Positions 53,526 through 63,274 of a stretch of 64,000 nt of DNA are shown piece after piece. The DNA lies in assembly GCA_044228695.1 (NCBI GenBank), contig JBGAUK010000006.1, positions 18,343-82,342 of the forward strand. The letters are read 5' to 3'. Made by a program: the position numbers and the translations under genes. The notes under the pieces were generated by a model. It saw nothing but the letters and a program-made list of their open reading frames with translations. It was not told the DNA's origin and did not search any database. Position 1 is the stretch's first letter; the number at the start of each line of letters is the position of its first letter. This stretch comes from M0108 sp044228695 (GTDB lineage Bacteria; Pseudomonadota; Gammaproteobacteria; Chromatiales; Chromatiaceae).

Positions 53526-54437
53526 CTAAATCGTCTCGATATCCGTGGAGTCGCCGTAAGTTTCGATTCCCAGCTTTTCAGCCACTTGGCGGGCCCGCGC
53601 GTCGATCATGGGCGAGATGACGATCAGACGATTGGCCTGGCGGGCATGACGGCGTTCGTAGAAGCGTGCCTTGCGCTCGAAGATATACATCCCGGCTTTG
53701 TCGATGGAAGACTTCAACTCGCAGATTAGCAACAGGCCGTTCTTGATGATCACATCCAGTTCAACCTGATCGGGACGCCCGAAGACTTCGCCGCTCTCAT
53801 CAAATTCAGTGATGTTGGCCACTTGTACGTCAAAACTCTTCTCCAGAATCGCGGCCAAGGCGTCCCGGAAGGCCTTCTCGGATTGCAGTCCCCAGCGTGA
53901 GCCCAAGGCGCCCACGGAGCGGTCGTGCTTTTGCGCGATGGCCATGGTTTCCTCATGCAAGCGCTTTAACTCGGCTTGGTTGGCCTCCCATTTGCGCTCG
54001 GAAGCTTCCCGCATCTCCTTGAGTTCGGCCTGATTGGCCTCCCATTTGGCGTGCTGCTCTTGCCAATTGCGCTCGGAGGCCTCGCGCATCTCTTTGAGTT
54101 CGGCCTGATTGGCCTCCCATTTGCCCTCGGAGGCCTCACGCATCTCCTTGAGTTCAGCCTGATTGGCCTCCCATTTGGCGTGCTGCTCTTGCCAGTTGCG
54201 CTCGGATGCCTCGCGCATCTCCTTGAGTTCAGCCTGATTGGCCTCCCACCGTTGATCGGCGCGCGCGCGATCCCGGTGCAAGTCAGCCAGGAGGGTGGTG
54301 AACCGATCCTCGGTATCAACTCGATCCGCGTATTCGCGACGTGTCAGGTCCAGCACAAAGGCGCGGAACGCAGGATCTTCCCGCAGCCAGTCCGGCAGCT
54401 CACGTTTGAGGGTTTCCTTCAGTGTTTGCGCGTTCAT
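53526..54437 (-). CDS. DUF3782-type PD-(D/E)XK nuclease with coiled-coil repeats
   Basis: 303 residues. Residues 64-160 are five copies of WEANQAELKEMREASE, arranged as a 42-residue block present twice plus one degenerate copy, forming a long coiled coil. Residues 176-300 are the nuclease-like part: SRWGLQSEKAFRDALAAILE, then Asp228 in QVELDVIIKNGL and ICELKSSIDKAG with Glu240 and Lys242, the expected D-ExK pattern. DUF3782 proteins are widespread in cyanobacteria and purple bacteria; activity is unproven. Confidence 0.78.
   Translation of the reverse strand: MNAQTLKETLKRELPDWLREDPAFRAFVLDLTRREYADRVDTEDRFTTLLADLHRDRARADQRWEANQAELKEMREASERNWQEQHAKWEANQAELKEMREASEGKWEANQAELKEMREASERNWQEQHAKWEANQAELKEMREASERKWEANQAELKRLHEETMAIAQKHDRSVGALGSRWGLQSEKAFRDALAAILEKSFDVQVANITEFDESGEVFGRPDQVELDVIIKNGLLLICELKSSIDKAGMYIFERKARFYERRHARQANRLIVISPMIDARARQVAEKLGIETYGDSTDIETI
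53958..54248 (-). repeat. Tandem repeat coding the coiled coil
   Basis: Nearly exact in-frame DNA repeats of a 42-codon block, each with two WEANQAELKEMREASE units and one NWQEQHAK spacer. The high DNA identity suggests recent duplication. Confidence 0.75.
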
Positions 54438-54537
54438 TTTCGCGATTTCAAGTCAGCTCAGGTCGGATATAAAGTTTAGCACTTGTCGCTGCCAGATCTC
54501 CGCCAAGCCCGGGAGTCCGAAAAATCGAATATCGCCC

Positions 54538-55401
54538 CTAAACCGTATCCATGAAGGTGCGTTCGACGCGGTTGAAGAGAACGATGCCGATGAAGAGGAT
54601 GACGGCGGTGATGGCGATGCTGTAGGCCAGCAGGCCGAGGCTGACGGAGCCGGCCCCCAGATAGGCGTGGCGGAACAACTCCATGATGGGGGCGATGGGG
54701 TTGAGGAGCATCCAGGTGCGATAGGGCTCGGGCAGGACGGAGAGGGGGTAGATGACGGGGCTGGCGTACATGAGCAACTGGACCCCAAAGCCGACGACGA
54801 CGGTGAGGTCGCGGTAGCGGGTGGTGAGGGAGGAGACGATGACGCCGAGTCCCAGCCCCAGGGCGGCCATCATGAGGAGGAGGATCGGCGTCAGCAGGGC
54901 CCAGGCGTTGGGTGCGACGGCGGACCCGCTTAACATGAAGTAGGCGAGAAAGCACAGGAAGAAGACGAACTGGATGCCGAAGGCGATCAGGCGCGACAGG
55001 AGGCCGGCGAGGGGGACGGCCAGGCGCGGGAAATAGACCTTGCCGAAGATGCCGGCGTTGCCGGTGAAGGTGCCGGAGGTGCCGGTGAGGACGGCGGAGA
55101 AATAACCCCAGAGGACGGTGCCGGCCATGTAGAAGAGAAAGGGCGGCACGCCGTCGGTGGGGATCTGGGCGATCTTGCCGAAGACGATGGTGAACATGAG
55201 GGTGGTCATCAGGGGCTGGATGAGGTGCCAGGCCGGGCCCAGGATGGTTTGCTTGTATTGGGAGACAAAGTCACGCCGGACAAAGAGGACGATGAGATCC
55301 CGGTAATGCCAGAGTTCGCGCAGTTTGAGGTCAAAGAGGCGATCCTGGGGCTGGATGATTTGGGTCCAGTCGGCTTCGGGGAGGGTGGAGTTGGGGGGCA
55401 T
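54538..55401 (-). CDS. wzm: Polysaccharide ABC exporter permease Wzm
   Basis: 287 residues with six predicted membrane segments. LRELWHYRDLIVLFVRRDFV and SQYKQTILGPAWHLIQPLMT are the ABC-2 permease N-terminus; MEFRHAYLG-type motif appears as IMELFRHAYLGAGSVSLGLL near the end. It forms the membrane channel for a complete O-antigen or exopolysaccharide with Wzt. In most loci wzm and wzt are adjacent; here Wzt is 12 kb away, behind a set of toxin-antitoxin and mobile genes. Confidence 0.9.
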   Translation of the reverse strand: MPPNSTLPEADWTQIIQPQDRLFDLKLRELWHYRDLIVLFVRRDFVSQYKQTILGPAWHLIQPLMTTLMFTIVFGKIAQIPTDGVPPFLFYMAGTVLWGYFSAVLTGTSGTFTGNAGIFGKVYFPRLAVPLAGLLSRLIAFGIQFVFFLCFLAYFMLSGSAVAPNAWALLTPILLLMMAALGLGLGVIVSSLTTRYRDLTVVVGFGVQLLMYASPVIYPLSVLPEPYRTWMLLNPIAPIMELFRHAYLGAGSVSLGLLAYSIAITAVILFIGIVLFNRVERTFMDTV

Positions 55402-55706
55402 CGGGGATAAGCAGGGCTAAGGCCGAGAATGATAGGGGAGGGACGCTACCGCCCTACCCTGTCTTTTCGGGGCATGGCAACAAAGAGACCCGTGGCGGTA
55501 ATACTTATCCAGGCCGCGCGATGAATCCAAAATTGGGAAAAATTGGGGGAGTTCGGGTAAATCCGCGGGGATCCGGTAGCTGGGGTCGAAACCGCCTGGG
55601 CGTTCGTAGTGGCCCACGGGTCGCGGTCGGGCAACTGCGGGATATTATGCGCCTGGGAGTCGGATCTACAACCTATTCACGACTGAATTAGGGAGGGGCT
55701 GGGCGG
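55402..55706. other. Gene-free stretch
   Basis: Several short overlapping frames but none with family similarity; no repeat was identified with certainty. It probably carries the promoter for wzm on the minus strand. Confidence 0.4.
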
Positions 55707-56699
<993 letters not shown>

Positions 56700-56795
56700 G
56701 GGGAGTACCGGTGGCGGTGTGGGTGGGGTGGAGAGGCCCAGGGGGTGGCCAGTATGACATAGCGGGATGCCCTGGCCACCCCCGCGTTCCGGGCC

Positions 56796-57584
56796 TCAGC
56801 GCGGGCCTCGATGCTGAGCGATGCGTTCCGCGATGCGGCGAGCAGCCTCTTGGATGAGGCCGATCCACGCATCCTGGCGTCGCTCGATGGGGGCGGAGAT
56901 GGACAGCCCCGCCAGGGGCTCGCCCGCCGGGTCGCGCACCAGGACGCCGATGCAGCCGACGCCGATCTCGGCCTCTTCGTTGTCGAGGGCGTAACCGGCC
57001 GCCAGGTCCTGGCTGGCCTGGCGCCAGAGCTCCTCCCAGCCGGTCAGGGTGTGCTCGGTGTAGGCGGTCAGGCCGGTGCGGGCGGCGTAGTCCTGGACCG
57101 CTGCCTGGCCGGCGCTGCCCAACATCAGCTTGCCCACCGCCGTCACATGCAGGGGCGCCCGGCTGCCGATCAACTGCTCGACGCGCATCATGCGCTGGGG
57201 GGTAGCCCTTTCGATATAGACGACTTCATCCCCCTCGCGCTCGGTCAGATTGACGGTTTCCTCGACCTGGTCCCGCAACCAGGCCATGACTGGCCGAGCA
57301 AGGGCGCGAAGATCCTCGCCGCCCTGGCGGCAGGCGGCCCAGCCGGCGAGCTGGCCGCCAAAGCCGTAGTGACCTGACTCGTTGCGCTCGATGAGGCCGT
57401 TCTCCGTCGCCGCCGCCAGGATGCGGAAGGCGGTGGAGGGGTGCAGGCCCGTCTCGGCGGAGAGCACCTTGAGACTGGCGCTGCCGCCATTATTGGCAAG
57501 GGCATTCAGGAGGGCGGCCAGGCGGTCTATGACCTGAATGCGGTGGCTGGGGGTGCTGGGCTGGCTCGTGGTTGGGCTATTCAT
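56796..57584 (-). CDS. IclR-family transcriptional regulator
   Basis: 262 residues. The winged helix has LNALANNGGSASLKVLSAET and GLHPSTAFRILAAATENGLI; the effector domain has RAPLHVTAVGKLMLG and GYALDNEEAEIGVGCIGVLV. It is divergent from the phosphoketolase-like gene, with only 91 bases between them. An inverted repeat at 57584-57617 would be a natural operator. Probable local regulator of the pathway that follows. Confidence 0.9.
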   Translation of the reverse strand: MNSPTTSQPSTPSHRIQVIDRLAALLNALANNGGSASLKVLSAETGLHPSTAFRILAAATENGLIERNESGHYGFGGQLAGWAACRQGGEDLRALARPVMAWLRDQVEETVNLTEREGDEVVYIERATPQRMMRVEQLIGSRAPLHVTAVGKLMLGSAGQAAVQDYAARTGLTAYTEHTLTGWEELWRQASQDLAAGYALDNEEAEIGVGCIGVLVRDPAGEPLAGLSISAPIERRQDAWIGLIQEAARRIAERIAQHRGPR

Positions 57585-57617
57585 TTCACATTATGAAAAC
57601 GATTACGTATTGTGAAA
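57584..57617. promoter_or_regulatory. Putative IclR operator between divergent genes
   Basis: Arms TTTCACATTA and TATTGTGAAA match in nine of ten positions with a spacer of 14 bases. It lies between the divergent starts and is AT-rich in GC-rich surroundings, so it may also hold promoter elements for both genes. Confidence 0.45.
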
Positions 57618-57675
57618 TCATAGCGCCCAGTGTAAGGTTAGATCAAGCCCATTAGTCACCCCGAGGAGTCCCCCC

Positions 57676-59943
57676 ATGAAGGCTACCGCCACCGAGACCA
57701 CCCCAGACCAGACCGCCCCAGACTTCTGCGCGGGCATGCAGCACTTTGGCGAGCCCTGGCCGGGCTTTGACACTCATGCCGCCGCGCCGGCGGTGGGGGC
57801 GGGCAGCGGTCGCATTGCCCAGGTGGACGCGGACGCCGCCTATCAGACCCTCCTGATGGCCGATGCCCTGCGCTATGTCACCCTGCAGGTGTGCGGCTCC
57901 AAGGGCTCCGGCCACCCCGGTGGCTTCGCCTCCAGCGCCGAGGCCTATGCCGCCCTGGTGATGCTGGGCCACACCAATATTGTCACCGAGGTTGGGCACC
58001 ACGCCCCGGGTTTTTACAGCGCCATGTTCCTCGACACCTCCCTGGAGGAGATGGGCATCCGCACCATGATGGACATGATGGCGCGCTTCCGCGAAAAGCA
58101 TGGCCTGCTGGGCCATCTCTCCGGCGCCATCCCGGGCCTCCTGGCCCCCGCCGGCCCCCTGGGCCAGGGTCAGCACTTCGCCATGGCTGGCGCCCTGCTG
58201 CATCCGGACAAGCTCTTTCCGGTCACCATCGGCGACGGCGGCATGGGCGAGCCCTATGTGCTCAACGCCATGATGCACTTCCACACCGCCTACCCCCAGG
58301 TCACCAACTTCCTGCCGACCCTTATCTGGAATGGCTACAGCCAGGAGCATCACTCCATGGTCTCCCGCCTGACCAACGAGGAGATGATCGCCTACTGGCG
58401 GGGCCATGGCTTCGAGGAAGTGGTGCTGGTGGACGCCAAGGACTTCGACGACAGCGGCCAGGAGACCGCCTATGTCGATTCCAGCCGTTTCTCGCAGGGC
58501 CAGCGCCTGGCCTTCACCCAAGCGGTGCTGGCGGGGGTCGAGCGGGCCGCGGCAAGCGCCTTCTCAGGTAAGCTGACCGCCTTCATTCTCAAGCAGTTAA
58601 AGGGTACCGGAGTCCATACCCTGGGCGCCAAGTCCCACAACCTCTACCCGGCCGACACCCTGGACGCCCCCCATATCATCGAGGGCCTGCAACGGCGCGC
58701 CCTGCCGCCCGCCGCCTGGGCCCTGGTGCGGGAGAACTTTGTGCGCGCCGGTGGCGGCCCCGCCGTCAAGACGGCGGTGACGGAATTCGTGCTGGACCTG
58801 GCCCCCCTGGCTGCCTTCCCTTGCCAGGAATTCACCCTGGGCGACAAGGCCGTGCCCGCCACCGCCCTGGGCGCCCTGGCGGCCTGGGTGGGCCAGCGGG
58901 ACCCGCGCTTCGTGGTCACCAACGCCGACGGCAACGAGGCCTCGGCGATGAAGAACATCAATGACGCCCTCAAGATCCGCCACCCGACGCCGGACCCTCT
59001 CTACAACCAGGAGCCCACCGGTCAGGTGTACGAGCCCCTCAACGAGGACGCCTGCGCTGGCCTTGCCGCCGGCCTGAGCCTGTTCGGCTCCCGCGCCCTC
59101 TGGCTGTCCTACGAGAGCTTTGCCATCAACGGCTGGCCCATCGTCCAGACCGTGACCCAGGCCATGGCCGAACTGCGCCGCAAGACGCCGTCCTTCGTCT
59201 GCATGTTCACCGCCGGCGCCCTGGAGCAGGGCCGCAACGGCTGGACCCACCAGCGTCCGGAGATCGAAAACTACTTCGCCGCCCAGATGCGCAACGGCAA
59301 CCTCTATATGCTGTTTCCGCCGGACGCCAACAGCATCCAGGCCGCCTACGAGTACGCCACCAATAGCTTCAACAAGGGCATGGTGATCATCGCCTCCAAG
59401 TCGCCCCTGCCGGTGTACCTGAGCCTGGCCCAGGCCCACGACGCCGTGGCCAAGGGCGCGGCGACCCTCTACGAGACCAAGGCCGGCAAGTCCGACAAAA
59501 AAGGCGGCAAGGGCAAGAAGGGCAAAAACGGCTTCAAGGGTACCGTGGTCTTCGCCGTCACCGGCGACATGGTCTATCTGCCCGTGTTCGAGGCCAAGGA
59601 TCAGCTCGAGGCCGCCGGCTGGGCCGTGCGCATCGTCGCCGTGGTCAACCCCCGTCGCCTCTATCGCCCCACGGATGTCTCCTGGGAGACGGTCTCCGAG
59701 CCGGATAACGCCTTCATGGACGACGACCACTTCAACGCCCTCTTCGACGGCGACGTCCTGCTGGCCGTGAGCGGCGGGCCCTCCGCCGCCCTGGAGCCGG
59801 TGCTGCTGCGCACCCGCGCCGCCCAGCGCGACACCTTCGCCTGGAAGCGCGGCGAGACCACCGCCAGCCCGGCGGAGATCATGGACTTCAACGGCATCAC
59901 CGCCGAGCGGATGACCCAACGGGTCAAGGCCTTGGCGGGTTGA
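57676..59943 (+). CDS. Divergent phosphoketolase-like TPP enzyme
   Basis: 755 residues, near the XFP family length. SKGSGHPGGFASSAEAYAAL and EVGHHAPGFYSAMF resemble TPP-enzyme N-domains. The TPP-binding stretch is GDGGMGEPYVLNAMMHFHTA, ending in LPTLIWNGYSQEHHSM, which recalls the LPILHLNGY motif of phosphoketolase. The second half has LSYESFAINGWPIVQTVTQA and GRNGWTHQRPEIENYF, like NGFSHQDPGF. Residues near 605-625 are an unusual Lys/Gly-rich loop. A good AGGAG site precedes ATG. Phosphoketolases make acetyl-phosphate from ketose phosphates; the substrate here is not known. Confidence 0.75.
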   Translation: MKATATETTPDQTAPDFCAGMQHFGEPWPGFDTHAAAPAVGAGSGRIAQVDADAAYQTLLMADALRYVTLQVCGSKGSGHPGGFASSAEAYAALVMLGHTNIVTEVGHHAPGFYSAMFLDTSLEEMGIRTMMDMMARFREKHGLLGHLSGAIPGLLAPAGPLGQGQHFAMAGALLHPDKLFPVTIGDGGMGEPYVLNAMMHFHTAYPQVTNFLPTLIWNGYSQEHHSMVSRLTNEEMIAYWRGHGFEEVVLVDAKDFDDSGQETAYVDSSRFSQGQRLAFTQAVLAGVERAAASAFSGKLTAFILKQLKGTGVHTLGAKSHNLYPADTLDAPHIIEGLQRRALPPAAWALVRENFVRAGGGPAVKTAVTEFVLDLAPLAAFPCQEFTLGDKAVPATALGALAAWVGQRDPRFVVTNADGNEASAMKNINDALKIRHPTPDPLYNQEPTGQVYEPLNEDACAGLAAGLSLFGSRALWLSYESFAINGWPIVQTVTQAMAELRRKTPSFVCMFTAGALEQGRNGWTHQRPEIENYFAAQMRNGNLYMLFPPDANSIQAAYEYATNSFNKGMVIIASKSPLPVYLSLAQAHDAVAKGAATLYETKAGKSDKKGGKGKKGKNGFKGTVVFAVTGDMVYLPVFEAKDQLEAAGWAVRIVAVVNPRRLYRPTDVSWETVSEPDNAFMDDDHFNALFDGDVLLAVSGGPSAALEPVLLRTRAAQRDTFAWKRGETTASPAEIMDFNGITAERMTQRVKALAG

Positions 59944-59953
59944 GGGTCGCACC

Positions 59954-61297
59954 ATGGCCGACACCAAGATCATCGTCCTCGACGACGACCCCACGGGTTC
60001 CCAGACGGTACACGGCTGCCTGCTCCTGACCCGTTGGGATGTCGAGACCCTGCGCCAGGGCCTGGCCGATGCCTCGCCCCTCCTCTTTATCTTGACCAAT
60101 AGCCGCGGCATGGGCGCGGAGCAGGCCGCGGCGGTCACCCGCGAGGTCTGCCATAACCTGAAACTGGCCCTGGCCGCCGACGCCCTGGCCAGGGAAGGCG
60201 AGGGTCGGGCGCTGCATCCCCTTTTTGTCAGCCGTTCCGACTCCACCCTGCGCGGCCACTACCCGGTGGAGACCGACGTCATGGCGGAGGAGTTGGGGCC
60301 CTTCGACGCCCACTTCCTCACCCCGGCCTTCTTCGAAGGCGGGCGCATCACCCGGGATTCAATCCATTATCTAATGGTCAATGGCCAGCCCGTGCGGACC
60401 GCGGAGACCGAATTCGCCCGGGATTCCGTCTTCGGCTACAGCACCAGCTATCTGCCCGATTACGTTGCCGAAAAGACCCAGGGCCGCATCCCCGCCCGCC
60501 AGGTCGAACGCTTCCTCCTGGCCGAGGTCCGGGCCGGGGTCCAGGAGCGTCTCCTGGCCCTGCACGGCAACGCCTGCGGCGTGGTGGACGCCGAGACTCA
60601 GTCCGACCTGGATCGCTTCGCCGCCGATGTGCTGGCCAGCGTTGCCGCCGGCAAGCGATTCCTCTTCCGCAGCGCCGCCAGTCTGCTCACGGCCCTGGCC
60701 TGTCTGCCCGCCCAACCGGTGGCGCCGGACGCCATGCGGGCCTATGTGCGCGGTGGCCGGCCGGGTGCCGTCATCGTCGGCTCCCACGTCAAGAAGACCA
60801 CCGACCAGTTGGCGTGCCTCCTCCAGCAAGCCGGAGTGGGGGCGGTGGAGATCGATGTCGATCGCATCCCCACCGAGGGCGAGGCCCTCCTGACCGCGAC
60901 CCTCGCCCGGGCCGCGGAGCTGCATGACCAGGGTCTGACGGCGGTGATCTTTACCAGTCGGGTCGAGCGTACCTTCGCCGATCAGGCGACGCGTCTGGCC
61001 TTTGGCGACCAGGTCTCCGCCTTCCTCATGGAGGTTGTGCGCGGCCTGCCCCGCGACCTGGGTTTTCTGATCAGCAAGGGGGGCATCACCTCCAACGATG
61101 TCCTCTCCAGCGGCCTGGCCCTGGGCGCCTCCCGGGTCCTGGGCCAGATCCTGCCCGGTTGCTCCGTGGTGCGCTGCCCGGCGGATCACCCCCGCTACCC
61201 GGACCTGCCGGTGGTTATCTTCCCCGGCAATGTCGGGGATGAGGAGGCCTTGGCAAAGGTCTATGGCCGATTAACCGGGATCGGGCTGGGAGAGTAG
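59954..61297 (+). CDS. Four-carbon acid sugar kinase (DUF1537 family)
   Basis: 447 residues. IVLDDDPTGSQTVHGCLLLT and LFILTNSRGMGAEQA start the N-terminal sugar-binding domain; FVSRSDSTLRGHYPVETD is the conserved S-x-S-T-L-R-G. The C-terminal nucleotide-binding domain has GFLISKGGITSNDVLSSGLA and FPGNVGD. OtnK, DtnK and LtnK-type members phosphorylate tetronates or 3-oxo-tetronates. Ten bases after the phosphoketolase-like gene, so one operon. The usual partners (PdxA2 dehydrogenase, OtnC, OtnI) are absent. Confidence 0.9.
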   Translation: MADTKIIVLDDDPTGSQTVHGCLLLTRWDVETLRQGLADASPLLFILTNSRGMGAEQAAAVTREVCHNLKLALAADALAREGEGRALHPLFVSRSDSTLRGHYPVETDVMAEELGPFDAHFLTPAFFEGGRITRDSIHYLMVNGQPVRTAETEFARDSVFGYSTSYLPDYVAEKTQGRIPARQVERFLLAEVRAGVQERLLALHGNACGVVDAETQSDLDRFAADVLASVAAGKRFLFRSAASLLTALACLPAQPVAPDAMRAYVRGGRPGAVIVGSHVKKTTDQLACLLQQAGVGAVEIDVDRIPTEGEALLTATLARAAELHDQGLTAVIFTSRVERTFADQATRLAFGDQVSAFLMEVVRGLPRDLGFLISKGGITSNDVLSSGLALGASRVLGQILPGCSVVRCPADHPRYPDLPVVIFPGNVGDEEALAKVYGRLTGIGLGE

Positions 61298-61937
61298 GGG
61301 GCAGGGTGTGGCCGTGTTTTCAGCCTGTGGGGGCTCGCCCTACCAGGGTTGTTCACGGCTTACGCCACGCCGCCGCAGGACTAACCTGCGACACGAGCGG
61401 GCTAGTAACCCTTACCCGACGGGGACTTTCACCCCGCAAGAGACGCCGATCTTTTCTCGGCACGATACACGATAACATTGAGGTCGAGGCAGCGCGCGCC
61501 TGTACGAGGCCTGCCAAATACCACAAACCCCCCCGATGCCCCGCGCTCGCCCTTTGGCCGTAGGTTCGGCTTTTCATTCATCTACACACTATGCCGAAAT
61601 GGCGGTCGTCTTGTGCGCTAACTGTCATGAGGGTCTTGCCGCACACCCCCGATGATGAAAGACACTATCGAGGGGCTGCTGCTCAAGAGGCAGAGGTCGC
61701 GAAAACTGTTAGTGGGATGCTTTACCCTGAACGCTAACTCGACCCCTGACCGACACTCGTACCCCGATTGCCTGGCGTCCCGGTGTGAGCCGGGACGGAC
61801 AGCGTACGCTAAAAAGAGCCGTCAGGTTGTCTGACTGGCCGTTGTCGGACAGCGCCCTTGAGCACACAGCACTGACATTACAAGTATTTTTGCTTGAGGG
61901 AGGGCCTGGAGATCACGCCGATCTACCCCCGCGTCTC
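61298..61937. other. Gene-free stretch
   Basis: About 640 bases without a convincing gene. A segment near 61385-61470 has short complementary pieces but no family could be named. The last part leads into the IS110 relic. It includes the end of the kinase operon; no clear terminator was found. Confidence 0.4.
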
Positions 61938-62382
61938 CGGCGGGATCGACGTGCGCTGGCGGCGTGGGCCCAGGCCTTTGGTCCGGCGGTGGTGGTCATG
62001 GAGAGCACCGGCATCTACTGGAAGAGTCCCTACGCGGCGTTGGAGCGGGTTGGCATCCAGGCCTGGGTGGTCAATGCCCGTCACGTCCCGCCAGGGCAAC
62101 GCCTGGGTGCGACGCTTGCTCTGCGAGTTCGCCCAGGCCGCCGCCCGCCGTCGCTGCGCCTTGCGGGATAAATTCAACGCCTTGAAGATCCGCAAGGGAC
62201 ACAAGAAAGCCATCGTCGCCCTCGGGCATAAGCTGCTGCGCATCATCTACGCCATCCTCAGTCGCCATACCCCCTACCAGGACAGTACAGTCGATTATGA
62301 AGCCCTGATGGGCCAGCGCAATGCACCACGCTGGATCAAGATGCTGATAAAGCACGGTTTCATCACGCCCGCGACCGCCTAA
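61938..62382 (+). pseudogene. IS110-family transposase remnant
   Basis: The 5' part, in the frame of 61785, reads AFGPAVVVMESTGIYWKSPY and QAWVVNARHVPPGQ, the DEDD-domain signature of IS110. Near 62095 it shifts frame and continues in another as GNAWVRRLLCEFAQAAARRR and KAIVALGHKLLRIIYAIL to a stop at 62380-62382. The middle of the gene, about 200 residues, is missing. Confidence 0.75.
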
Positions 62383-62410
62383 CACGCGCGCCGCACCCTG
62401 TTCTGCCTAT

Positions 62411-62475
62411 TCCACGCAAACTGGACACCCATTCCAGCGCAAGCTGGACACCCGTTCCACGCCAACCTGGACAGT
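62411..62475. repeat. Terminal repeats of the IS21 element
   Basis: Three head-to-tail copies of a motif like CCACGC-AAACTGGACA at 62411-62431, 62433-62454 and 62456-62475. IS21-family ends typically carry several such short repeats that bind the transposase. They mark the edge beyond istB. Confidence 0.6.
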
Positions 62476-62507
62476 CGGAGCGAAGCGACGCGCGGGGTGG
62501 ATGCTGT

Positions 62508-63263
62508 TTACGCTGGGGTGGGTTCCTCCGTCAACTTTGGTTGAAGTTTGCGCAGGGATTCCCCGGCGAGGTTAAGGGGGTGGGCGTGGTGGACCAGGCG
62601 GTCGAGGATGGCGTCGGCCAGAGTCGGATCGCCCAGAGCGTCGTGCCAGTGGGCCACCGGCAACTGGCTGGTCACCAGGGTCGAGCGGGTCTGATAACGC
62701 TCGTCGAGCAGTTCGAGTAAGTCCCGGCGGCGTTCGCCATCGAGGATGGCCAACCCCCAGTCGTCGAGGATCAGGACATCGACCTTGGCCAGGGCGGCCA
62801 TAAGCTTGAGGAAGCGCCCGTCGGCGTGGGCGATAGCCAGTTCCTCCAGCAGGCGGGGCAGGCGCTGGTACAGGGCGGTGTAGCCCTGACGGCAGGCGGC
62901 ATTGGCCAGGGCGCAGGCCAGATAGGTTTTGCCCACACCGGTGGGACCGGTGATGAGGATGCTCTGATGGCTGCGGACCCAGTCGCCCGCGAGCAGGCGA
63001 CGAAACAGGGCGCGGTCCAGGCCGCGGGGATGACGGTAGTCGATGTCCTCGGCCACCGCGGTCTGCTTGAGGCGGGCGCGGCGCAGACGGGTGCTGGTCT
63101 GGCGGTTGTGGCGTTCGTCCGCCTCGCGCTCGACCAGCAGGCCCAGGCGCTCCTCGAAGGTCAGGGCCTGGATATCCGGGTGCTGGGCCTGCTCGGCCAG
63201 CGCCCTGGCCATGCCGGTCAGACGCAGCTGGGTCAGGCGTTCGTAGGTGGGATGGTTGAGCAT
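62508..63263 (-). CDS. istB: IS21 helper ATPase IstB
   Basis: 251 residues, full length. ILITGPTGVGKTYLACALAN is Walker A, VDVLILDDWGLAILD Walker B; RLTGMARALAEQ near the start is typical of IstB. It is the AAA+ regulator that assists the IstA transposase in target selection. It follows istA on the minus strand after 11 bases. Confidence 0.93.
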   Translation of the reverse strand: MLNHPTYERLTQLRLTGMARALAEQAQHPDIQALTFEERLGLLVEREADERHNRQTSTRLRRARLKQTAVAEDIDYRHPRGLDRALFRRLLAGDWVRSHQSILITGPTGVGKTYLACALANAACRQGYTALYQRLPRLLEELAIAHADGRFLKLMAALAKVDVLILDDWGLAILDGERRRDLLELLDERYQTRSTLVTSQLPVAHWHDALGDPTLADAILDRLVHHAHPLNLAGESLRKLQPKLTEEPTPA

Positions 63264-63274
63264 GGTCGGTCCTG

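Noticed and set aside
55446..55634. Small minus-strand frame upstream of wzm
   Set aside because: Overlapping frames of similar quality in the same place and no recognisable domain or ribosome binding site.
58597..60246. Long minus-strand open frame of 549 codons
   Set aside because: Antisense to the phosphoketolase-like and kinase genes; glycine- and valine-rich with no family signature.
61385..61480. Possible structured RNA or riboswitch downstream of the kinase gene
   Set aside because: Short complementary pieces exist, but no known consensus could be matched and no gene follows that it could control.
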